From Sedimenticola sp. (GTDB lineage: Bacteria; Pseudomonadota; Gammaproteobacteria; Chromatiales; Chromatiaceae): 5,263 bases of DNA. A program made the translations under genes and the position numbers. Location of the stretch: contig JALWGP010000224.1 of the NCBI GenBank assembly GCA_027038775.1, positions 1 to 5,263 of the forward strand, written 5' to 3'. The stretch's first letter is position 1. Every line of letters starts with the position of its first letter. The notes under the pieces were generated by a model. The model saw nothing but the letters and a program-made list of their open reading frames with translations. It was not told the origin of the DNA and did no database searches. Of the stretch, positions 1 through 4,845 are shown piece by piece.

Positions 1-987
1 GGGCGGGGTGGAGGGACCGTCCGCCAGCCAGCTGGCGGTGGCAAGCCCGTGCGCCGTGCCGGGGTGGAGGGAGTCCAGGGCGGCGGCGAGCTGGCAGGCG
101 GCGTGCAGGCCCACGGCCGACTCCAGGGTGGAGGTGATCAGGGGCACCATGCCGGCTTCCAGCGCCCTCTGCGCCAGCTCCAGGGTGCGGGCGGGGCCAC
201 CGTGGGCCATGGGCTTGAGCACCACCCGCCGCACCGGGGCCGCTTCCAGGAAGGACTCCGTTCCCAGTTCCTTCAGGGATTCGTCCACCGCGAGGGCGAT
301 GGGGGTTGCTTCCTGGAGCCGGCGCAGGGTGGCCGGATCGGGATCCCGCAGCGGCTCCTCCAGCGATTCCACCGGAAGCCCTTCCAGCCGCTGCAGGAAG
401 CGCGAGGCCCCGTCCGGGTCCCAGGCGCGGTTGGCGTCGAGCCGCAGGCGGATCTCCGCCGGAAGCGTCGCGCACAGTTCCCGCAGGCAGTGCAGTTCCC
501 GGTCCGGGGCGTCCTGCCCCACCTTCAGCTTGACGACCCGGAAACCCGCCTGCACGGCCTCCTTCGTCGCCTCCCGGCAGGCGCTTCCGGCCATGGCGTT
601 GACGGCGATGGCATCCGCGGCCCGGGGCGCCAGCAGCCTGCGCAGCGGAAGCCCCCGCCGACGGCCCTCCAGGTCGAGCAGCGCCGTCTCCAGCGCGCAG
701 GCCGCCGCCGGTGCCGGACCGGCCAGGGCCTGGAGGTGTGCCAGCAGCGCCTCCGCCTCCCATCTTCTCCCGCAGGCTTCCTCCAGCGCCCTTCGTGCGC
801 GGGAGGGCGCCTCCGTGCCTGCAGAGGGCAGGGGAGCGCACTCGCCCCAGCCTGCCTCTTTTCCCCGCCGGATCTTCACCAGCCACCCCTTTCGCAAATG
901 AGTGTCCAGGCCGGGCCAGCGAATGCGAAAATTCAGCTGGTAAGGGTGGAATTCGAAACAGACAGGGCCGTTCGGTAAGGAAAACAT
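1..987 (-). CDS. menC: o-succinylbenzoate synthase-like enolase-superfamily protein (3' end outside window)
   Basis: The reverse strand is open from an ATG at 987 to the window edge, giving 329 codons without a stop. The product has the enolase-superfamily layout: an N-terminal capping domain ending near GWGECAPLP (about 47-55), then a TIM barrel. Active-site landmarks are all present: K153-x-K155 in VKLKVG, D184 in LDAN, EEP at 210-212, D235 in VDES and K258 in LKPM, followed by TSTLES (285-290) and AHGL (312-315). O-succinylbenzoate synthase dehydrates SHCHC to o-succinylbenzoate in cytosolic menaquinone synthesis. Family proteins are usually about 320-370 aa, so only a short C-terminal tail should be missing. 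The start is the only ATG that keeps the N-terminal strand, but it has no clear Shine-Dalgarno. GC looks higher than in nosZ. A dipeptide epimerase or N-acylamino acid racemase activity is the main alternative, since this superfamily is promiscuous. Confidence 0.82.
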   Translation of the reverse strand, partial: MFSLPNGPVCFEFHPYQLNFRIRWPGLDTHLRKGWLVKIRRGKEAGWGECAPLPSAGTEAPSRARRALEEACGRRWEAEALLAHLQALAGPAPAAACALETALLDLEGRRRGLPLRRLLAPRAADAIAVNAMAGSACREATKEAVQAGFRVVKLKVGQDAPDRELHCLRELCATLPAEIRLRLDANRAWDPDGASRFLQRLEGLPVESLEEPLRDPDPATLRRLQEATPIALAVDESLKELGTESFLEAAPVRRVVLKPMAHGGPARTLELAQRALEAGMVPLITSTLESAVGLHAACQLAAALDSLHPGTAHGLATASWLADGPSTPP

Positions 988-994
988 TTTTGGT

Positions 995-1008
995 TTGACT
1001 CAGGTCAA
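995..1008. promoter_or_regulatory. FNR/DNR-type operator upstream of nosZ
   Basis: A perfect palindrome TTGAC-TCAG-GTCAA lies between the divergent menC-like gene and nosZ. It matches the FNR-family consensus TTGAT-N4-ATCAA at four of five positions in each half, and it resembles DNR/NNR boxes, which often carry GTCAA. Regulators of this family activate denitrification genes under anoxia or nitric oxide. Its centre (1001.5) is 160 bp upstream of the nosZ start codon. It is only seven bases from the menC-like start codon, so it may also affect that gene. The regulator itself is not in the window. Confidence 0.78.
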
Positions 1009-1016
1009 GTGAGATC

Positions 1017-1034
1017 TGTGTGAAATGGCACACA
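1017..1034. promoter_or_regulatory. Inverted repeat TGTGTG-N6-CACACA, CRP-family-like
   Basis: A perfect six-base inverted repeat with a six-base spacer lies 25 bp (centre to centre) downstream of the FNR-type box. Read in a slightly shifted register (1019-1034), it is TGTGA-N6-ACACA, matching the CRP consensus TGTGA-N6-TCACA at nine of ten positions. It could bind a CRP-family regulator and would overlap the expected core promoter of nosZ. It could also be a chance repeat of low-complexity TG/CA sequence. Confidence 0.4.
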
Positions 1035-1057
1035 CTAGCCCTCGCAACATGTATCAT
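1031..1057 (+). promoter_or_regulatory. Candidate nosZ core promoter region (two alternative -10 elements)
   Basis: Two positions could serve as the -10 element. TATCAT at 1052-1057 matches TATAAT at five of six bases and would put the FNR-type box near -62, close to a class I arrangement. CACACT at 1031-1036 has exactly class II geometry (32 bp from the box centre) but matches only three of six. No good -35 is seen for either, as expected for an activator-dependent promoter. The leader would be about 100-120 nt. Confidence 0.4.
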
Positions 1058-1060
1058 GCG

Positions 1061-1088
1061 ACACATGGGCTGCCATGGCGGCCCGTGT
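1061..1088 (+). other. Predicted hairpin in the nosZ leader
   Basis: GGGCTG (1067-1072) pairs with CGGCCC (1079-1084), including one G-U pair, around a CCATGG loop. The stem extends through ACAC (1061-1064) with GTGT (1085-1088) after a two-base bulge. It lies within or at the very start of the predicted nosZ leader, about 75 nt before the start codon. It has no T-run after it, so it is not a terminator. It might stabilise the transcript 5' end; function is unknown. Confidence 0.35.
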
Positions 1089-1147
1089 GGATTGAATCAC
1101 GAAAATGCCGTTGGTGCAGTTTTCGCAAAGATTTAGCTTGTTACCAG

Positions 1148-1153
1148 AAGGAG
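1148..1153 (+). promoter_or_regulatory. Ribosome binding site of nosZ
   Basis: AAGGAG lies eight bases before the ATG at 1162. This decides the start: the longer reading from ATG 1105 would add 19 residues in front of a complete signal peptide, would run through this Shine-Dalgarno, and has no Shine-Dalgarno of its own. Confidence 0.85.
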
Positions 1154-1161
1154 AACAACCC

Positions 1162-3474
1162 ATGAAAGCACGCAAGCCCATGCTTGCCGCCCTCGTTGCC
1201 CTGGCAGTGGGGGTCACCGCCGGAGGCCAGGCCTGGTCTCAGGAGACGTTGAAGGACGTCATGAAACGGCGGGGCCTCACCGAGAAGGACATCCTGGCGG
1301 CAGCCAAGACCTATACGCCCACCGGTGGACGTGACGAGTACCTGGCCTTCAGTTCTGGCGGTCAGAGCGGCCAGGTGATCGTGTACGGCATCCCCTCCAT
1401 GCGGATTCTGAAGTACATCGGCGTGTTCACGCCGGAGCCCTGGCAGGGTTACGGCTTCGACGACGAATCCAAGGCCGTGCTGGCCCAGGGTCGTATCGAG
1501 GGCAAGGACATCCTCTATGGTGACACCCACCACCCCGCCATCTCCGAAACCAACGGCGAATATGACGGGCGCTATCTCTTCATCAACGACAAGGCCAACC
1601 CGCGCGTGGCCGTGATCGACCTGCACGATTTCGAGACCAAGCAGATCGTGGTCAACCCGCTGTTCCGTTCAGAGCACGGCGGCGCCTTCGTGACCCCCAA
1701 CACCGAGTACGTGATGGAGGCCACCCAGTATGCGCATCCCTACACCGGCAGCGGCTTCGTGCCCCTTTCCGAGTTCAACGAGAAGTACCGCGGCGGCCTG
1801 ACCTACTGGAAGTTCGACCGTAAGGAAGGACGGCTCAAGCTCGACCAGTCCTTCACCTTCGAGATGCCCCCCTACAGCCAGGACCTCTCCGATGCGGGCA
1901 AGGGTCCCTCCTACGGCTGGGGCTTCACCAACTCCTTCTGTTCCGAGCGGTATGTCGGCGGCATCGAGCGCGGCCGTCCTCCCTTCGAGGCGGGCTGCTC
2001 CTCCAAGGACACCGACTTCCTGCACGTGACCAACTGGAAGAAGGCCGAAGAGCTGGTCAAGGCGGGCAAGATCGGCAAGAAGGTCAACGGCATGACCCTC
2101 ATCAGCATGAAGGAGGCCGTGGCCAATGGTCTGCTCTACCTGATCCCCGAGCCGAAGAGCCCGCACGGCGTGGACGTGGTGCCCACCGGCGACAAGATCG
2201 TTGTCTCCGGCAAGCTCGACAGCCACACCTGGGTGTATGACTGGAAGAAGATCCAGAACGCCATCAAGAACAAGAAGTTCGAGGGCAAGGATCCTTACGG
2301 CATTCCCATCATCGCCCTGAAGGACGTGCTGCACAAGTCGGTGAACGTGGGCCTGGGTCCGCTGCACACCCAGTTCGACTCCAAGAAGTGCGTCGCCTAC
2401 ACCTCCATCTACGTGGACTCCATGATCACCAAGTGGGACTACTGTGAAGGCAAGGTGCTGGATCAGCTGCCCATTCACTACAACGTGGGCCACCTGATGA
2501 CCATGGAGGGCGACTCCGTCACGCCCGACGGCAAGTACCTGGTGGCGCTGAACAAGCTCTCCATCGACCGCTTCAACCCGGTCGGCCCCCTGCATCCGCA
2601 GAACCACCAGCTCATCGACATCAGCGGCGAGAAGATGCAGCTGCTCTACGACATGCCGCTGCCGCTGGGCGAGCCGCACTACGTGGTGGCCATCAAGGCC
2701 GACAAGCTGAAGCCGGTGATCCGCTACAAGTCCGGCTGGAACAGCCGCGAAGACAAGCGTTCCCCGTGGAAGACCCGCGCCGGCCGCGAGAAGATCGAGC
2801 GTACCTGTGACGCCAACGGCAAGTGCACCGTGCACGTGTACGGTACCACCATCCGTTCTCACATCACGCCCGAGATCATCGAGGTCACCGAGGGGGATAC
2901 CGTCCACATCCACCTGACCAACCTCGAGCGTGCCGAGGACGAGGTGCACGGCTTCGCCATGTACGGTCACAATGTCCAGCTCTCGCTGGAGCCGGGCAAG
3001 ACCGCCACCGCCACCATCGTGGCTGACAAGCCGGGCGTCTATCCCTACTACTGCACCGAGTTCTGCTCCGCACTCCACCTGGAGATGCAGGGTTACCTCC
3101 TGGTGCAGCCCAAGGGGTACAAGGCCAAGACTGGCGGCCTGAAGGCAGGCACCACCTACACCGAGGCCGACTACAAGAAGCAGGTCAAGACCAACCTGGA
3201 GACCCAGGACGTGATCAACCAGGTTGTGGGCTTCATCACCAGTCACAACTACAAGGACTTCCCGACCGTGGTTGCACTGGTTGAGGACGCCACCGACCAG
3301 CTCGGCTTCGCCAAGGATGCCCGTGCCAAGGCCGAGGCGGCTGCCGCCAAGAAGGACTGGAACAACGCAATGCTCTGGGCCAACCAGTGGTGGCAGTACC
3401 AGGTCAAGGCAGCAGACCTCGGTCTGCGGGCCAAGACCTACCTGGAAGAGCACGGCGCCAAGAAGATCAAGTAA
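1162..3474 (+). CDS. nosZ: Nitrous oxide reductase, Sec-dependent (clade II) type
   Basis: NosZ reduces N2O to N2 in the periplasm, the last step of denitrification. The 770-aa precursor starts with a Sec signal peptide (K/R-rich start, hydrophobic core about 7-22, likely cleavage after A24 or S26). It has no twin arginine, unlike clade I enzymes. A seven-bladed propeller follows, with all seven expected CuZ histidines in context: H123 and H124 in DTHHP, H172 in EHGG, H288 in LHVTNW, H335 in SPHGVD, H402 in PLHTQFD and H506 in GEPHY. The cupredoxin domain (about 550-650) carries CuA: H596, then C631, C635, H639 and M642 in CTEFCSALHLEM. Residues about 654-770 form a predicted helical extension with no CXXCH, so it is not the heme domain known from Wolinella-type cNosZ. 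Clade I proteins are roughly 640 aa, so the extra length is mainly this tail. Three cytochrome c genes follow, fitting electron delivery to CuA. An FNR-type box lies upstream. Confidence 0.97.
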   Translation: MKARKPMLAALVALAVGVTAGGQAWSQETLKDVMKRRGLTEKDILAAAKTYTPTGGRDEYLAFSSGGQSGQVIVYGIPSMRILKYIGVFTPEPWQGYGFDDESKAVLAQGRIEGKDILYGDTHHPAISETNGEYDGRYLFINDKANPRVAVIDLHDFETKQIVVNPLFRSEHGGAFVTPNTEYVMEATQYAHPYTGSGFVPLSEFNEKYRGGLTYWKFDRKEGRLKLDQSFTFEMPPYSQDLSDAGKGPSYGWGFTNSFCSERYVGGIERGRPPFEAGCSSKDTDFLHVTNWKKAEELVKAGKIGKKVNGMTLISMKEAVANGLLYLIPEPKSPHGVDVVPTGDKIVVSGKLDSHTWVYDWKKIQNAIKNKKFEGKDPYGIPIIALKDVLHKSVNVGLGPLHTQFDSKKCVAYTSIYVDSMITKWDYCEGKVLDQLPIHYNVGHLMTMEGDSVTPDGKYLVALNKLSIDRFNPVGPLHPQNHQLIDISGEKMQLLYDMPLPLGEPHYVVAIKADKLKPVIRYKSGWNSREDKRSPWKTRAGREKIERTCDANGKCTVHVYGTTIRSHITPEIIEVTEGDTVHIHLTNLERAEDEVHGFAMYGHNVQLSLEPGKTATATIVADKPGVYPYYCTEFCSALHLEMQGYLLVQPKGYKAKTGGLKAGTTYTEADYKKQVKTNLETQDVINQVVGFITSHNYKDFPTVVALVEDATDQLGFAKDARAKAEAAAAKKDWNNAMLWANQWWQYQVKAADLGLRAKTYLEEHGAKKIK

Positions 3475-3487
3475 GATCGCTGGCGAT

Positions 3488-3520
3488 TCCCGGACCCCGG
3501 CCTTGGCCGGGGTTCCGGGA
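3488..3520 (+). other. GC-rich hairpin after nosZ
   Basis: A 15-base arm (3488-3502) and a 16-base arm (3505-3520) are complementary except for one bulged base, so the stem is long and very GC-rich with a tiny loop. No T-run follows, so it is not a classical intrinsic terminator. It begins 14 bases past the nosZ stop and could act as a 3'-end stabiliser that blocks exonucleases, or as a transcription pause. A second hairpin with a T-run follows at 3544. Confidence 0.65.
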
Positions 3521-3543
3521 AGCTCGAACAGGAGCTAACATTC

Positions 3544-3568
3544 AAGGGGTGAAGATTCACCCCTTTTT
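3544..3568 (+). terminator. Rho-independent terminator between nosZ and the monoheme cytochrome gene
   Basis: AAGGGGTGA (3544-3552) pairs perfectly over nine bases with TCACCCCTT (3557-3565) around an AGAT loop, and a run of five T ends at 3568. Only 21 bases separate it from the next start codon, just enough for a ribosome binding site and not for a promoter. The downstream cytochrome is therefore probably made by read-through. Confidence 0.75.
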
Positions 3569-3574
3569 CACATC

Positions 3575-3580
3575 AGGAGA
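3575..3580 (+). promoter_or_regulatory. Ribosome binding site of the monoheme cytochrome gene
   Basis: AGGAGA lies nine bases before the ATG at 3590 and begins seven bases after the terminator T-run. It fixes the start, which is directly followed by a good signal peptide. Confidence 0.75.
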
Positions 3581-3589
3581 AAAGAACCC

Positions 3590-3931
3590 ATGCTGAACCG
3601 AAGAATCGCTGTTATCGCGCTTTCCGCCGCCATGGCGGTCACGGCGCTTGCCGGTACCGCGTCCGCAGCGGACGGCAAGAAGCTTTACATGACCTGCGCC
3701 GCCTGCCACGGCAAGGACGGCAAGACCCCGCTGATGCCCGCCTACCCGAAGATCGCCGGGCAGAACAAGGAGTACGTGCTCCAGCAGATCAAGGACATCA
3801 TGAGCGGTGCCCGGGCCAACGGCCAGTCCGTGGCCATGAAGGGGGTGCTGGTCACGCCCGACGGCAAGCCACGTTTCAGTGACGAAGAGCTGAACGTGCT
3901 GGCAGAGTACGTCTCCAAGCTGGCACCCTGA
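3590..3931 (+). CDS. Periplasmic monoheme cytochrome c (class I, c553/c5-like)
   Basis: This is a 113-aa precursor with a Sec signal peptide (MLNRR start, hydrophobic 6-25, ASA cleavage after A26), leaving an 87-aa mature protein. The single heme site is CAACH at 36-40, and M83 in VAMKGVL is the likely sixth iron ligand. Between them is the PKIAGQNKEYVLQQI stretch (53-67), typical of small class I cytochromes, and a C-terminal helix (100-112) packs on the heme. It should be a soluble one-electron carrier. Directly after nosZ it is a plausible electron donor to CuA, in the role assigned to NosC-type cytochromes in clade II loci, but the symbol nosC1 is not assigned because homology was not tested. 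An intrinsic terminator lies just upstream and another just downstream, suggesting expression limited by read-through from nosZ. Confidence 0.9.
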   Translation: MLNRRIAVIALSAAMAVTALAGTASAADGKKLYMTCAACHGKDGKTPLMPAYPKIAGQNKEYVLQQIKDIMSGARANGQSVAMKGVLVTPDGKPRFSDEELNVLAEYVSKLAP

Positions 3932-3953
3932 GCCAACGAGATTGGCATTTCCG

Positions 3954-3986
3954 ACGGCCTGCAGCGCGGTTGCAGGCCGTTTTCTT
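3954..3986 (+). terminator. Rho-independent terminator after the monoheme cytochrome gene
   Basis: ACGGCCTGCA (3954-3963) pairs perfectly with TGCAGGCCGT (3971-3980) as a ten-base stem with a seven-base loop, followed by a T-rich tail (TTTCTT, 3981-3986). The next start codon is at 4016, only 29 bases on, and I see no promoter in that space. A smaller five-base hairpin (GCCAA/TTGGC, 3932-3946) lies directly after the stop codon. Confidence 0.8.
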
Positions 3987-4015
3987 GTCCACCTTTACAG
4001 TTACCCGGACCATCG

Positions 4016-4705
4016 ATGCGCAAGTGGAATTTTCGGATCCTGTACCTGTTGCTGATCGGCCCCCTGGCCGGACAGGCCATTGGCGAGGAACGGGTGATTC
4101 CCGAGTTTGACCGCTGGGATGCCGAGGACATCATGGAGATCTGCGCCGGCTGTCATGGCATCTATGCGCAGGGTACACCCGACGGGGAGTATCCGCGTCT
4201 TGCGGGAATGAATCCCGAGTACCTGGCTCACCAGATCGAGCTCTTCAAGACCCGCAAGCGGATCAACATTCCCATGATTCCCTATGCCACGGATCACGAG
4301 CTGCCACCCGAGGATGTGAGAACCATCACCGCCTATCTGGCGAGCATCGAGCTCCCCCGCCACATGAGTCCCCTGGACCCCAACAAGGAGTTCGATGCCC
4401 TGGCTCGGCTGGAGGAGAGCAAGAAGGTGACCAACATTCCCCACTATCCCGGGAACCCGAAAGCGGGTGGAAAACTCTACAAGAAGGAGTGCGCCAGCTG
4501 CCACGGCTCCAAGGGTGAAGGCCGCTGGGACAAGCGGGTGCCCATGCTCACCGGGCAGCACAGCAAGTACCTGCTGCGCCAGATCGAGAACATCCGCAAG
4601 GGGGAACGGTTCCACGACTCCCCCGAGGACGCGGAGCTGTTCCGCGAATACAGCGACCAGGAGATCGCCGACATCCTGGCCTGGCTCTCCTGGCAGGACG
4701 ACTGA
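4016..4705 (+). CDS. Periplasmic diheme cytochrome c (c4-like fold, unusual second heme)
   Basis: This is a 229-aa precursor with a Sec signal peptide (RKWNFR start, hydrophobic 8-18, cleavage near A21 or G23). Two cytochrome c domains follow. The first has CAGCH at 43-47 and the likely axial M87 in NIPMIPYA. The second has CASCH at 159-163. Both domains show the c4-family pattern of P-x-L-x-G followed by a helix with Y-L-x-x-Q-I. In domain 2 the place where an axial methionine is expected reads ERFHDSPED (197-205) with no methionine. H200 is the nearest possible ligand, and M177 sits too close to the heme motif. The protein should carry two electrons in the periplasm, probably in the N2O reductase chain. 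A terminator lies just upstream and no good Shine-Dalgarno precedes the ATG (only GGA at 4007-4009), so low expression is likely. The start is chosen because it begins a complete signal peptide. Confidence 0.9.
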   Translation: MRKWNFRILYLLLIGPLAGQAIGEERVIPEFDRWDAEDIMEICAGCHGIYAQGTPDGEYPRLAGMNPEYLAHQIELFKTRKRINIPMIPYATDHELPPEDVRTITAYLASIELPRHMSPLDPNKEFDALARLEESKKVTNIPHYPGNPKAGGKLYKKECASCHGSKGEGRWDKRVPMLTGQHSKYLLRQIENIRKGERFHDSPEDAELFREYSDQEIADILAWLSWQDD

Positions 4706-4725
4706 AAAAGGCAGAGGGGCTTCAC

Positions 4726-4739
4726 TTGATATTGCTCAA
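4726..4739. promoter_or_regulatory. FNR/DNR-type operator upstream of the third cytochrome gene
   Basis: TTGAT-ATTG-CTCAA matches the FNR consensus TTGAT-N4-ATCAA at nine of ten positions. It is centred inside a wider perfect inverted repeat, CACTTGA (4723-4729) with TCAAGTG (4736-4742). It lies 21 bases after the diheme cytochrome stop codon. Spacing to the -10-like hexamer fits class II activation. Confidence 0.8.
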
Positions 4740-4761
4740 GTGAGGGAATACCCCCAAATGT

Positions 4762-4767
4762 TAGCAT
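4762..4767 (+). promoter_or_regulatory. Predicted -10 element of an FNR class II promoter
   Basis: TAGCAT matches TATAAT at four of six positions, including the key first T, second A and last T. Its centre is 32 bp from the centre of the FNR-type box, exactly as expected when the activator sits at -41.5. The predicted start is near A4774, giving a leader of about 72 nt. No separate -35 is expected in this promoter class. Confidence 0.6.
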
Positions 4768-4834
4768 TTTCGAATGTTGTGAATGCGGGTGAAACTGCTT
4801 GCGAGAAGGCAGCTTATCCCACCCAATCTGACCT

Positions 4835-4840
4835 GGAGGA
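4835..4840 (+). promoter_or_regulatory. Ribosome binding site of the third cytochrome gene
   Basis: GGAGGA lies five bases before the ATG at 4846. It is a strong site and fixes the start, which begins with a lysine-rich signal peptide. Confidence 0.85.
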
Positions 4841-4845
4841 AACCC

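Noticed and set aside
8..978. Long open frames on the plus strand (297 and 309 codons) over the left end
   Set aside because: They lie antisense to the menC-like gene, whose minus-strand product shows all enolase-superfamily active-site motifs. The plus-strand products are low-complexity Ser/Arg/Gly-rich and come from the high GC content.
1105..1161. Extended NosZ start at 1105 (19 more residues)
   Set aside because: The extension has no Shine-Dalgarno, would run through the strong AAGGAG at 1148, and would displace the Sec signal peptide from the N-terminus.
1669..3453. A 594-codon open frame on the minus strand inside nosZ
   Set aside because: It is a mirror of strongly biased nosZ codons. 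Its product is Val/Leu/Gly/His-rich with no recognisable domain, and NosZ on the plus strand is certain.
3122..3474. A fused cytochrome c domain at the NosZ C-terminus, as in Wolinella cNosZ
   Set aside because: No CXXCH motif occurs anywhere in the NosZ sequence, including the tail.
3488..3520. GC-rich hairpin after nosZ as a rho-independent terminator
   Set aside because: The stem is strong but no T-run follows. The terminator call was given to the next hairpin (3544-3568), which has one.
3599..3670. Tat export of the monoheme cytochrome because of NRR near its N-terminus
   Set aside because: The rest of the twin-arginine consensus is absent, and c-type cytochromes are exported unfolded by Sec before heme attachment.
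4756..4769. Small inverted repeat AAATG-TTAG-CATTT overlapping the predicted -10 element, as a possible NO-sensor (NsrR-like) site
   Set aside because: Five-base arms are short for such AT-rich sequence and the repeat does not clearly fit an NsrR consensus. It remains only a weak possibility.
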